From Amphiduros pacificus (taxonomy: Eukaryota > Annelida > Polychaeta > Phyllodocida > Hesionidae): DNA of 64,000 bases. The DNA is taken from positions 25,487,766-25,551,765 of the forward strand of contig OX439010.1 of NCBI GenBank assembly GCA_949316495.1. Reading direction: 5' to 3'. The notes beneath the pieces are model-generated. The model did not search any database, had not been told where the DNA came from, and saw nothing but the letters and a program-made list of their open reading frames with translations. This document shows, piece after piece, positions 35,072 to 50,000 of this stretch (the stretch's first letter is position 1; the number at the start of each line of letters is the position of its first letter). A program made the position numbers and the translations under genes.

Positions 35072-38000
35072 ATGTCAATTGTGCGTGTACGTATCAATGA
35101 CAATCAGATATTATGTCTCTTGGCAAGAGACAATAAAATTGATCTGCAGGATTTGAAGACCCTGTCACCAGGAGCTAGGACTCTTGCTTTTGAATCACCA
35201 CTAGGAAAAATTCTTCTGCCCATTACAGAAGACAGTATCACTTTACCAGCTGACCATGAGGACAACAGGGTATATGATCCATTCCTTGTACAGAATGCAG
35301 GAGGTAAGGTTATTGAAATTTGGATATTTTTAACATCAAGTTTTTCAAGTCGTTTTATGTATGAAAATAGATTAACTAGAAGACCTACAGAATTACTATA
35401 TTATCCCAAATAGCCACCCTTTACCTAATTACTGCCCCCTCCTTTCTGAAGCCTAACAGCAGACCAGTTACATAATTTACTTTTCACATTTAGTATTATT
35501 CCATCCAAATAAAACAAGAACTATTATACAAGTTCTCTATTCGGCAAGTATAGTATAATGGCACTCACTGTTTCACTGTTTTCCAAAAAAATTGTCTTTA
35601 GTCTGTAATCATATTAACCATTTGTTATATCATAATTAGAACAAAATATCTTTATAATAGCCCCACGCCCGAGTGATAATGTATTTTTGTGGGAGGGTTT
35701 CATTTCTGCATGTTGCTAATGAACCCTTAATAGATATAAGATGTAAACAAACACCAGTGGCTGACGGTGTGTTTGTGGGGCATGATAGGATAGATATATT
35801 CGGATCATAGGGATTATTATTATGACACAATACATTTGTGTAATTATTCCATGTTTCAATGCTTATAAGGAGATAAGTTAATCAAGATCACATGACTTTT
35901 AAAAAATTAAAGACCTATATTGATTGTATCAAATGTTGGTGGTCTTGTATAACCAAACAGTCTTACATTGAAACATGATTTATCACAAGATGTTGAGCTG
36001 AAATCTATGACACATGGACCAGTATTGTAAACAACCATCATCATAATTAAATTTCATACCCGACACCATGCCCCATAATTAGAAGATGTGGGTGTGTGTG
36101 TGGGGGGGGGGGGGGGGGGGGCATTTTGCAGGGAGACCAACTGAGGGATAACATGTCTGGTTTTGTTTATCTTATCTCCCAATGATAATAATCCCATTTT
36201 CTTACTGAGCACCGATACTGCTTTTATGGAAATTTACATTGAAAAAAATGCAGAGCTTCTCAATTTACTATGTAGATGTCTTACCATGAATATTTAGTTT
36301 CTGAAATTATCAAACAATGGCCGGCCGACAAGTAGAGCACATGTTTTGCTCTGCAGGGTAAACACTTTGTTAAGTCCACCATATTACATCTAATTAAAAT
36401 ATTTCTAATTAAATATTAATTATAAGATTATCCAATATTAATATTTATATCTATTGTATTATTATAAGATCTTATTTGTATGAGTACAGTCAGTCTTGGT
36501 ACATTTAGGAACATGTGGGATCCATGAGAATCTGCAGACAAAGCAGGATTTGGGCACAACTGAAAGTGTCTTAATGGGCTTAGCAACTGGGTATACAAAG
36601 TGTCAGGAAGAGAAATGAACTGATGAAACAATAGAACAGTGGAAAGATATCATATCAGGGACTACTTGACCAGGATCAGGTTGGATCAGTGGGGTACTTG
36701 ACCTACAACAGAATCGATCCCCCTCGGGGTAAAATGATCACATAAGCATACATAATTAAATAGCATTGTCTTATATGACCCAACCTTCACTTTGTGGGTA
36801 GGGAAATCAGTTAACTAATTCCACAGGGTGGGGACACTTTACACTTCAGATTTTGACCAGACTCTTCACACCACACTTCACGTGAGACTTGACTAAGACA
36901 ACATTTGACAAAAATTCATATCATGTTAGTAGTGTAGTCCAGATACAGATCTTTGAAAAATATCTCAGGAACTTATGTTATGGCCAGCCACATAGAAGAC
37001 AGCACATTTGGGGATACTGGACACCAAGAAAATGCAAAGACAGCATTTAAAGGCTAGGCAATTTAAAAGCCATAAAATGAAAGTACTTGCATAAATTGAC
37101 AGCACAATTGATCTAGAATTTAGAGATTAATACTACATATGAACTTAATTATACAATATTTGTCACATCATCACAATTAAAAATGAAGTGTCTCAGTGTC
37201 ATTTCCACTATTTATCGAGAATGACTGCAGCATAAACTGTTCAGAACTGTTTGCAATATTTTTATAAGTGAAATTGTTGCCAAGATATTAATACATTTTC
37301 AACCGATTTTGGCAAGCTTGCTTTATACGTAGTTATATGTGTGACTCGCATGGCAGTCAGATATTGATAGTGTGTGTAACACACTTGTATTGTGTTGGAA
37401 CATAGGAGGAAATAGTGGTCAGCAATGTAATAGAGCCTGAGTATTTTGTGTCAAACTGAGGTTAAAGAAAATTATTATTGACCATTTCAAACAAATCTCT
37501 TCTCTATTATTTCAGCACAAGGAGTAGGTCTGGTGCAGAGACTGGCAAGGGCATTTGAAAATCCAGGCACAAGTTCTTCAACAGGTGCTAGTGCAATTTC
37601 GAACTTCAATCCAAGTTTGCATGCGACTAGAGGACGAGGATCACGAAAATCCATTCGAGACCAATATTCTGCCACATCAAATGCAAAGAATAGCATTACA
37701 AAAACAGTTAATGTGGTATTCATGAAAAATCCAACAGGAAGAGAGACATCTTATGGTGTATTAGACGCTTACAAAATAGGGGAGGGATTTGTGGATATTT
37801 CTTCGAATGATGATCACCACAACATCAGAAAGACCATTGCTGAGACAGCGCAAGTGATTCCTGGCTATCAAGAAACAATGGTATGCTTGAAAAGAATTAT
37901 CACACCTGACAACAAAAATATGTTTATAGACAAAGACATAAAGATGGAAAATGAAAACATTATGTTTTGTTTTTGTATTAAACTTAGAGTACAGTGACAT

Positions 38001-41000
38001 CAACACATCATCTGAGATGTGTAATAAAGCCAAGATGTGTCTCATCTCTTTACTTTTAGCAACATAGTGAGTGAAGTCATTAGCACAGTTTGTGATTCTT
38101 ATGTCTCATTACTCATTTGCATAGTGACACCTGTGGTGAGTCAGTAAGTGAGAGGCTCAAGGTGGGTCTGTGGATATTTTCTCTCACAAGCCTCAAGACC
38201 ACAGAGAGATCGAGAGCAAGTACAGAGGAAAAAAACGCCCATTCAACATTTATATGTACATTTTGATATATTTTATAAACATATATCAAAGGGTATTTTT
38301 TCCTTTCAGACTTGCTCTCCATGTGTCCGAGAATCATATTGTCACAAACATATCCATATAGAATTCCCTGTCAGTACCTTGGTTCTCTGGCAAAGTCCTT
38401 TCGAAAATTGACTTTATATCTCACAGAACACTTACAAATAGTTGATTCTTATGAGATCATATTCAATCTTTTTTCATGAGTGAACAAAATGAAATATAAT
38501 CAGTGCGAATAAGTTGTATTTGGGTCCACATGTGAGTTGTTTACATGCACTTACATGACCTGAGTGCAGCCCATTCATTCATGAATACCAAAAATAGTCC
38601 ATTTCAATGAAAAATCCTTTGACATTGCTCAGTTCACAAGTTACCAAATGAGAAATTGATTTTGGTTATATATAAAGTCTAATCAGCCTGGATTAGTATT
38701 GCATTCGTAGAGTACAACTTTTTGAACAGGTCAAACATATTCAGAGTGATAAAATGAGAATAATACTTTCAAATAACCAATTTATATGATCATTATGTAA
38801 CATTTATGCTTGTTGATGGTCACAAACTAGCAAAATAAGCTCAAGAAACATACACATGACTCACATGCACTCCACATGCCATGATGCTGACAAAAGACAA
38901 CTCTCAGAAGTAGGGATGGGCCCCGTTGATAATTTAGCAGGATGATACTGATACTTTATAAATGATACCAATACCTGACAATAGGACTGCCATACTGTCC
39001 CATTGAAAACAACACACCAGAACTTCACAAACAAAATTGAAAGTGCAAAAAAAACTTTTTTGAACTCAATAAAGAATTATCCCTAATAGTCCTGTTTGAA
39101 ACCTATCTGCAGACCAGGCCTTGGTGACTGGGGTAGAGGAGCTGCAGACTTACAATCCGCACGGGCTTGCTATCTCAGTAATTAATATACAAACAGTACT
39201 CACAACTTCACTTGCAATATGCATTTAAACATATCAAAGGATACACACACCCCTTGTAATGTTTGCCACAAACACTTGAATATTTCTCAATTTCACATGA
39301 TGCTACACTGTAAACAACTCCTCATGTTTGCATCAATGTGTAAGATTTGACACCTGAATGGTGCCCAGTAGCACACCTCAGCCTCTTGTAACTTAATTGG
39401 TTAATTACCCTATAGGCACGTGGTCAAGTGGGGAAACTTCAGGGCTCAACGCTGATTATAATAGATAATACTGTAGGTTAGTACAGTACCGGTTCCAAGA
39501 ATCGGTTCAAGTAGAAATAACCAGGACGGTTCCAAAACATTAAAAACCAATGGGTTCCCAGGACTCTTCAGTACCGGGCCCATCCCTACTCAGAAGTGCA
39601 TATCTGCTTGATAATATATTATGTCAATAACAGAAGCAGAATTAGAAATATACCAACATTTTTACTAGTAAATTAGAAAACATGAAAATGAAGGTGTATA
39701 ATGAAGTGAGAGTTATGCATCTAATCAATGAATATTCAGTTAAATTGATGACATCATGGTAATCAATTGTTGATATCTCTGGTGAGTCATCAAGCCACTA
39801 AATTAATCATCAACATATTCAGAATCTAATATATAAAATGTTTGAAATATAGTCAAGTGTATATATTTTCCTCATCTTTATATCTTTGTGTGTAAGATGT
39901 GATTAAAGGAATTGAATTGGAAACATTGTGACAATTGTTATCAGCCAATATTCATAAAAATGTATGTGTCCATAATGTGTTTGGTTACAAAACAACAAAA
40001 TAATGTCAGTCTCAATTATTCCATGATGCACAACATCTTTTAATGAGCCCCAGCCACCAGTGATTGACAGCTGTTGTCCCACGGGGTGTGATGGACTATG
40101 GTCTTCTTTGACCATCGTCTATTTTACACTGTTTGCGTCACTAAATGGTAATTGGCATTCTGGTTTCAGGCCACAGACATTGTATTCTTAAAATGTCAGA
40201 ATAGGACTGTGACATTCCCAGTGGTGGCAAGAGGCTTTGAGTGGAATGGCAGCAAGCTTAAAAGTTTGTATGGACAGGGCCGGCTTTATGTGCAATTGGG
40301 ACAGGTAACTATGAAGATCTGTTTTTGTATAAAATATCAATCAATATCTTTAGAAAATTGCACAACATTTTCTCTGTGGTTTATTTGTCTGTTTCTATCC
40401 TTTTACCATTAACATCCATATGCTGTGAGGATTCCTACCTGATCCATACCCGATGTGAGAAGGGGGTCTGAAACTCAGTCAAGGGTCACTTGAAAAATTA
40501 TTGATGGCTTTGACCCTGTTTTTGAAAATCAACTTATATAGAATGAGAAGTTGATAGCAATTAAAGATAGCATTACCAAACCTAAACCCTGGATTTATTA
40601 ATTTCTCACAATGGTGCCCTTGTTGACTTACATTCTAAGGTCATGTCAATTGAACTCTGAAAATCTTGTGAAAGTCATACAAGTTTTATGATAAGTCATT
40701 TGAATATTTCAACAATGCAGTGTTTTATGATTATTACTGATCTTTGATGTATAGTTTTTTGTGGATGCAATTTCATAATCGCAACATGCACGCCCCCTCC
40801 TGTTGTATATGATTTCTTCTCTTAAAGTTATCTTTTTATTATTAAATATCTCAGTTAACTAAGAGCAGTTATGGGCAAAAAAAAATTGATAAAACTATTT
40901 ATAAGCCACTTGTATCATTTTAGAATTTAGAGCACCCTGAATCATCCTCTCGATCTCCTTCTCCTGCTTCTACTGAGATAAACTTTCCAGAGAGGAGAGA

Positions 41001-44000
41001 ATGGTCATCTGAACATGATGAAGGGATATCCCCAAGGAGGTCCCCTTCACCTCGCGCTTGGAGAACAAGGTCACCCAGGGGGGAGAGAGGGATATCCGCA
41101 AGGTCCTCTTCACCTGGATCTCAGAGACCAAGGTTGTCCATAGAGGAGAGGGGGATATCCTCAAGGAGGCTCTCTTCACTGGTATCTCAGAGACCAATAT
41201 CACCCATAGAGGAGAGGCCAGTATCCTCTAGGTCCTTTTTCAGCTCTGAGAGACCTGTGTCTTTAAGGATGGGCAGGGAGAGATCCTGTAGGAGATCCCT
41301 TTCTCCTGGCTCTGGAAGACAGGGGTCAACCAGAGGGTGCAGTGAAAGACCCTCGCGAGAGAGATCCAATAGATCCCCTTCTCCTGGCTGTGGAAGGTCA
41401 AGGTCATCAAGGGAGGACAGGGAGAGATTCTCCAGGAGATCCCTTTCTCCTGGCTCTGGAAGACCAAACTCTCCAGCTGCATCCCAAGACTTGCCTTCAA
41501 TGACCTTACCCAGGACACGGCATAGGGACTCTGATCCCCAGCCTGGGCCAAGCCGGATGTCCGATGTTCATCATCCTGAATATCCAAGTTCAACAGATCA
41601 TGATCTTTACAGATCTATCATGTGAGATGTTAAAGAAACTAGTCCCTTTCAAATGAAAAATATCTAAGAATTCAAAGAATGGTATATAATACAAATTTAA
41701 TATATTTCAGGGGTGAACTTGAAGAAGATGAAGCTATTGAAATGGCATTGCAACAAAGTGTTGCTTCGTTTATGCATCATGAAGATTCTGACAATAGGTA
41801 TGCTTATTGCTCACATTTTAGATGTACATTATGCAGCTTTCAATTTAAACATCAGGTATGGATGCAAAAGAAAAAAAACATGAATAAATATATTATCTTC
41901 TTACCAACAAGAATTTTTTTTGTTTCTTAATATGATCTTTTTACTACTAAAAATATTTTATCCATAAAAAATAGGTTGTTGACATTCTTTGTCAGAATAC
42001 AATAAAATTCAAACTTTGTTTAAGGCAGGATAAGAGAAAACTATGTTATAATTAGCAGAGAAAACAGCACAAGGAATCCCGAGCTGAAGCCAGATGAGCT
42101 GCAGGGATTGCTTGAGGCATTTGCCTCAACAGAGATTCCAGAGAACACACCAGTGCGGGATGTGATCATAAGAAGGAGTTCCCCCTGGCAATCTCTGTTG
42201 AGATACCTGCACCAACCTTCCTTTTCAAGGCAAAAAGGCTATTTAAAGGTATTTTTAAATCAAAGGAAGTCAAAATCTGGATAAAAACTATTATCTTAGA
42301 ACAAACAAAACCTATTACATTAAAATATGATTCCTTAAAAAAAGACTAAGAAAAATACATTCACAGTTTGAAATAAATGTTTGAGATGGTATGACGAAGT
42401 GATAATTTCACAGGTCAGATTTGCCTTGGACCTGACAAACGATCAGGATGCAGAGGAACCTGGAATTGATGAAGGTGGGCCAAGAAGAGAGCTTTTCCGG
42501 TTAATTTTGGAGGAGTGGAAACACCCAAAATGTACTCTTCTTACTGGTAAGGAAATTTGATTATAGTGAAAATCCCCTTGCCATGGTAAGACCTGTGTCC
42601 GGATTAAAAATAGAAGTCAATTAGAATTTACAATTTTTACCTTGATCAGATTTTAAAATTATCACTGTGATGTTTGCAATAACTATGGCTCCTCAAGATA
42701 ACCATAAATACCCGTATATAAGATGAGGTTTTCGTACCCAAACCCTTAGTTAATGTTTGGGGGGGGGGGGGCCGTCTTATACACGAGGGCAACCTGTGGA
42801 CGGTAATTTTTCGGCAAGAATAATTAACTTTATCAGCATGAAAAGTAAATAAACTTCACTCATACTGTCCAGATACAAACTCCCCAAACGGCAATATAAT
42901 TAATATCCTCGACTTACACAGGCTTACACATAGAAATATTCGGATAAATTTTTAATTGCGAAGCCATGAAGGGGCAAGTGCCAATGGGGTCCAGCTTTTG
43001 ATTTTTCATGCATTTGCAAATGTGCCTTATCATTCAGTGCAACTTCAAAGCTGTTTTACACCTGCAAAGCAGGCATTCACTCCAAACATAAGCCATTTCG
43101 ATATACTCCTCTGAGGATCTATTGATTTTATTGAGAAATAAAATATCTGTAATATGATCAAGTTGAAAATGCAATGGCCAAGGCATAGTTTTGAACAAAT
43201 ATTCCGTTATGAACTTTGAATGAGAACATCATTGTAGAGAGCACAACTTAACAAATTTAACTTCAATTTTAGGGAACAGCAGACAAGGCCTTACCTTACA
43301 TCCTTCTCTGGCAGAGTATCGTAAAAAAACGTATAAAATGTTGGGTAGGATGATTGGTATAATGATCGTCCAGGGTGGAGAACCCCCACAAATCTTCACC
43401 CCAACATTGGTTGATGCTCTGCTGGGGGAGAAAAAAGGTGATCCCCTACATGATCTGGTGGATGAGGCCAAACAACAACAGCTAAAAAAGGTATGATAAT
43501 CATTTTTTTCTCGAAGTTTATTTCGAGTTAGTGTGAAATAATACATGGAAAAAACCATAAAAATTCTTTTCAAGTAGTTCACACATAATCTACAAAATGA
43601 ACGCTTTTGAGTTTGAGGCATGAAGACCTTTTATCACCTATATCGTCAAAGGCCCAAGAAATGCACCATCAATCCCATCTTTCCAACAAATAGTGTATCT
43701 ATCCCATAAATTGAATGGGGATTCTGTATTCCACAGAACACATTTGGTAAATGGGACAATAAAGTCATCATTTAATGAATTTATCACCTAGAATTATTGA
43801 GTATTGTAATTGTAATTATTTCTGACTGATAAATCAGTACCAGAATCAAACCCCTGTGACCTTTATGACCTGATTAATGTGATTACATACTCAGTCTAGA
43901 GTTGTTTGAGTAATATGAAGCTCAGTTGAGAGTCATGTTTCCAATTATAGTGTGCCAGTCAGGACAGCGTCATCACTCTGTCACCCCTCTGAGAGAGGGG

Positions 44001-47000
44001 TATTACCCCAACTTACAGCCACCCTGAGACACACTTACACTGTCCCAGCCATTTGCTGAGTGTCCTGCCTGGGTAGTAACCCTAGGCAACCAGGGATGCT
44101 GCCCTTGTAAGACACACTAACACATGCGCACTGACAACAACTTGTTGCTGGGATTAAGGGATCTTATCCATTCTGACCCAATTATCCCTTGTTTTACACA
44201 CATGTTAGCCTAGATTATGATCTTGACACAATCTGGGCATTCACCACAAGTATATCTATAAATAACAAATTCAAAGTCTTGGTTAAATGGCCATGACAAG
44301 CACTTCCTTGTGCAGGTAGGGCAGGGATTGGCCCCTAAAATGATGGAGGGATCAAGATTCTAAATTATGGGGGGTAAAATGTATCAGATAGCTAAGACCT
44401 TTGAAATATTACTTTCAATAAAACATTTGAAGCTAGTGGTAACCATCTTTTTGTCCAATGTTTTTGAAGAGAGCGGGAAGAGAGGGGTTTGTGAGACCAA
44501 GTTAGGGGAGATTCGAGTCAATCTGTGACCAACGTTGTCACAAGTTGTGCAATATAACTTCTTTTTTTTCAATCCCCCAGTAGTAACATTTGGTATCCTT
44601 ATAGAAAAAAGCTACAGAGGGTGTATTTATTACAACATATGCAAATTTCTTAGCATTCTTCCCCTCACAAAGGGCTTATAACTTAAAGTGTGAATTTTAG
44701 TGAAATTCTTTGCAAAACCTTGAGAGGGAATTCCCTTCTAAAAGCCCACTTAGAATGGGTTGTATGTCTAATAATTAATACATCAGTTCAACATGTCAAG
44801 ATACTCTCAAAAACAAAGTTTGTGAAGATATCTTTTTGAAGAGAGCTGGAAGAGAGTCTTGTGTAAATATTTTTGGATTTTTTATATAAAATTTGCTTCT
44901 TCACATTAAGACTACAAGGTACTTTTCTAATTAAAAGTGCACACAAAATATTTTAATTTTGTACATTATGAATTGTACATTTAGTTGTGATTGTAAAGAA
45001 CTTGACATATTGTGGTTTACTTAAATAGTATTTTCTTGAGTGAAGTTTCTGTGAGAGCAGGTGGTGTCCCTCTGAGGTGGGTGAGGCCAGGGTCCAGATA
45101 AGCCGTGTAATAGAATATAGAGCAGGGAATGAATGGGCAGCTGATGCTATAATTGGAACATGACGTATTCCCGGTTGTATGCCCAACTGGCTGACAAGTT
45201 GTGGCAAATACATCACAGAGAACATAGCCACTGGCAATTCATCGAAGCCACATGATTATAATGATTATATTTTATTCATCACTGAATATCTAACATTGAG
45301 AAATGGTCTTGTTATTTTCTTCTGAGCACATTTGGTATTTGGCATGGAATGCGAAAAACCCATTATAGAAGTGTAGCATGTAGAATTATTTTGGCGTGTC
45401 ACTAAACATGTCACTCGGGTATCAGGGGACTACCTTTATACATGTCTCGAGAGTGTCACTGGAGTGCCAGTGATTAAGTAGATCGTGCTCACATGGGGTT
45501 GGTATCTCTCTTAAAGTCAGATCCACTGACCCCCCAAGACACCCAGGTCAGCACACCCAGATAACTAATGATGAACTCATGTAGGATCAAAGTACTTTTA
45601 GATTAATGGTTTGGGAGTCTCAACAATTAATTAAGTTTTTTTAGGTTGGAATGATACTGCAGAGACCCTACATGTTCTGGTCAACCCTGGCAAGGTCCTT
45701 TTCATGATGGACCTGTAGCTGGCATAATCGGGCTCAATATACAAAATTGACAAAATAGACAAAGTAGAAACAATTATGGTCAACTGTGACCAGGACCTTT
45801 TGACGCAGGACCTCTCGGTGGTACTGTGGTGCAAAAGTCTTGGGAGGACATTCTGTTAATGGGCTCAATATACAAAGTATGCAAAATAGACAAAATAGAA
45901 ACATGTTCTGGTCAAGTCTGGGAAGGACCTTTTCATGATGCACCTGTACCTGGCATAATGGGGCTCAATATACAAAATAGACAAAGTAGAAACAAGTTAT
46001 GGTCAACTGTGCCCAGGACCTTTTGACGCAGGACCTCTTGGAAGCAGTGCGGGTATTTGATCGACATATGGTAAAAGACATTGAGAAATGGTCTTGTTAT
46101 TTTCTTCTGAGCACATTTGGTATTTGGCATGGAATGCGAAAAACCCATTATAGAAGTGTAGCATGTAGAATTATTTTGGCGTGTCACTAAACATGTCACT
46201 CGGGTATCAGGGAATACTTTTATACATGTCTCGAGAGTGTCACTGGAGTGCCAGTGATTAAAGTAGATTGTACTCACATGGGGTTGGTATCTCTCTTAAA
46301 GTCAGATCCACTGACCCCCCAAGACACCCAGGTCAGCACACCCAGATAACTAATGATGAACTCATGTAGGATCAAAGTACTTTTAGATTAATGGTTTGAG
46401 AGTCTCAACAATTAATTAAGTTTTTTTAGGTTGGAATGTTACTGCAGAGACCCTACCCCCCATAACAGAATTTCTCTCTAATATCAGTCCCTGCCTCATA
46501 ATTCATAAAAATCTGGTTAGCCACTGATTAGTGAAAGAATATAAATAGATTTGTTTTGTACTGGCAGTTGTACTGATTGTTCACTTTATTACAGTTTATC
46601 ACCAGTTTATAATTCCAAATTTAGAATGGTATCAAATATTGGACAAAGACTGCAGAGGAAGTAATTGAATACTGCCAAGTAGGCAATACAGAGTACATAG
46701 AGCCAAACTGGGCCAAATATTTACCCTGCTGGTCAGTGACTCAAAATCTACTCCACACATCAAACATATTACCAGGATCATTAGTTTATGTCTTGACTAT
46801 CTACTGTAAGGTTAGTTAACAGTCCTCAGTCCTGACTAAGTTTAACTCCTTGTGCGTGATTTAGTGTTAAATTGACATACGAGGTGTGCAGATTTCTACA
46901 TTAGATAAATGGATATATCTCTTTAATATGCGATTATAGTCAAAAGAACACCCTGTGCCCTGTATTTACTATTACATAATGTTAAATTTGTTATGCTTTC

Positions 47001-50000
47001 ATGTGGCATGCAACCTCAAAATTCAGTAATACATAGTGCACAGACAGGACATTGACCACAAGTTGGGTGATATATGTGAAAACAGAGGGAAGAACAGAGG
47101 GTAAATGTGGAGACCCTAGGTGGCACGAGGTAGTACGAATAAACACAAACAGAAGACAGTACTATTATTCCTTTTGAATTTGTGATCTTTTGAATGATAT
47201 AAACTAGGCTATTTAGATATTTATCATTCTTGATTCATCCTGACATTACTTCAAACAATTTATGAAAATAATTGTTCAAATTCATAGAAAATATGATTAG
47301 TGTGAGAATGAATTGTCTGTCTGATTCTGATTGTAACAAAAGTATAAGGGGGTAGTTTAATTGATTTTTTGATAGAAACAAACAAGTGATTAATTCCACA
47401 ATGCACCGTAGGTTTAGCATATTGTACACACAGCTCTGAATAATGGATTTCTACCAGTATCAAGACAGAAAATGCTGTAGATAGGATTGTTAAAATTGTT
47501 GGAATTTATGGAAAAGCCAAAGATGGAATTGCTCCGATACAGCTGATTCTTCTCATTTATAGAAATATGGATAAGTGCCTTGACTTGGATTGTGAATAGA
47601 TCAGGTTGTTATATACATAGGATACCTACCCAGGGTATGATAAATATTGAATGATATTGAAGATAATATTCTTAAAATATATGTTGCTGGAATTGATAGG
47701 GTAGTTGGAACTACCGTACTTCATATGCCTACATTGTAAAGATGATATAATACTTGAAAAAAGCAAAGGTATGACTGTATTGCAAAATAAAGGATTCTAT
47801 GGTGTTGAAATTTGAAGTGACAGCTCTTCTTTGCAGGCATAAACAACCTGTCCATGCGTAATTTCCCACATGTAACATGGTCAACTAAGGCAAGATTTTA
47901 TAATTTGGGGAATTCCAAATTTTAAATGGTATCAAATATTGGGCAGTGATGGCAAAGGTAGTAATTGAATACTTCCTGTGTAATGCAGAGTAACCTTTCA
48001 CCATAAAATGACTCAATGAATAATGTGACTAATATTTTTAACACTACTTTTTTCAGATTGCTGAAGCTGAAACTGTGGAAGTATTTTCAGAAGTTTGGGA
48101 TGCCTGTCCATGGATAGGCCAGATCCCTGATTTGCCCAATTTTGTTAGGTTTGAGGATCGTGAAAGCTGGGCAGACAGTGCTGCTGAATTCTTTACACAG
48201 CATGCCATAAATATGTACATAAATCAATTCCGTGAAGGCCTCGAAGAGACATATGGTGTAAGTTTTGATCATGCTGAGGGTATTGAAATATCTACTGATA
48301 AATTTCCACAGAAAAGATAAAAAATATAATTCGTATAGTTACTCACTAAATTCTAAATATTTCATCAAAGCAGAAGTTTTAAAAAACATATAAGATAAAA
48401 ACAAAATTTTTGTTGCAGACACTTGATTGGCTGGTCAAACATAGGGCTCGCCAGCTTCTTGATTTCAGCATGCAGAGTAACTTGACAGCTACACAGGTGC
48501 TTCGACTTTTAAAACCACGATACCTCAACAGACTCTCTCAGGAGGCAAAATCACAGCAAGAGATTGTCTATGCAAACCTTGAGCAATTCTTACGTAAAAT
48601 AGAAGGTACGTTGGTATGTATTTTAAATGAGTCCACTTTTTATGTCCCAGTCTAACTCTCAACAAACAGTTGGGGCCACTGGGGCCACAAAATGTGTGAT
48701 GTGTAGACATCACAAAATGATTTTGCACATTTAATTCACCAGGTGGCAGCAATAGTCCACCACTAACTTCATGCATGATTGATTTCATTTTGTGAAGGTA
48801 TACTCTCCGTATTTTGTCCTTGAGATTCGTGAGCGTAACATTTTCATCATCAAGGCATCATGGGTAAATAGCCTTGAGGATGTCAACCTTGTAGTCAAGC
48901 ATGAAAATGCATTAGCTCCAGCTGATAAACCTAGACTTCAGTTTGTGACTGTTTGCCATCACATTCTCAAAATGTGACGATTTTCCATCACATTTTGCAT
49001 CTGCCTCCTGTGAATTTTTGAAGATAAACCTAATTCTAATGACTCATGGTAATTTAAGTTCATTAACTGAAGGTATTCCATAGTGTACACTGTTATCCAG
49101 AACACAAAAATAAACCACTTCACAAACTACTGTTTAGTTCTTCCAAGTAGGAATGCAGGCTCTGAAGGACGTTTGAATGAGGCAGGTATGCAGGCTCTGA
49201 AGACTATTTGGTTTGTAGTTTTGAGGGATGGACACTTCAGTCATACCATGGAGTAAAGATCTTAATTACTCCATGGTCATACGGAACTTCCGAAGAGGGT
49301 TCATTTGTGAGGGAGAGGGTCACATTGTAGTGAGGGACAGACAGTTCAGTGATGAGGGAGGGGGCCATGTAATGGTGTGAGAGGGACAGTTCTATAATAA
49401 GGGGGAGATTTTCACATTGTGTTGAGGGAGAGGGCCACATTGTGGGGAGGGAGAGACAATCCAGTAACAAGGGAGAGGGTCAAAGAGGGGTGAGGGAGGG
49501 ACAGTCCATTGATGAGGAAGAGGGTCACATAGTGGCGAGGGAGGGATAGTTCTAAAATAAGAAAGAGGGTCAGAGTGGTGAGGGAGGTACAGCTCGGTGA
49601 TATGGGAGATTGCCACATTGTGGTGAGGGATGGACATTCTAGAGATGAGGGAGAGGGTCACTTAGTATTGAGGGATGGACATTTTAGTGAGAGTCACATG
49701 GTGATGAGGATGGACAGTCCAGTGATGAGGGAGTGGATTATATAGTGGTGAGGGATAGACCAGCAGGCCAGTAGTGGAGGTGGGGGTTTAGACTTTGACA
49801 GTTCATTAATTAGAGATGAGTCTTTGAACAGAAGATGTTAAATTAATAAGTGAAGCATGTAAAATTGTACCACAGATAACAGGATAAGTGTTTTTATCAA
49901 ATGATTATGGTTAGAATGCGGCGTATACAATTGAGTCACATTGTGATGCGGTGTTAGGTTGCAGGTTGTGGATATAGTGGATATACTGACCACAGATGGG

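Noticed and set aside
45293-46456. 379-bp direct repeats read as terminal repeats of an LTR element
   Set aside because: The ends lack TG/CA, there is no flanking duplication, and the 406-bp interior is itself a tandem repeat with no coding content. A tandem segmental duplication explains it better.
49240-49661. Overlapping minus-strand Leu/Pro/Ser frames
   Set aside because: They lie in a purine-rich minisatellite within an intron of the HECT gene.
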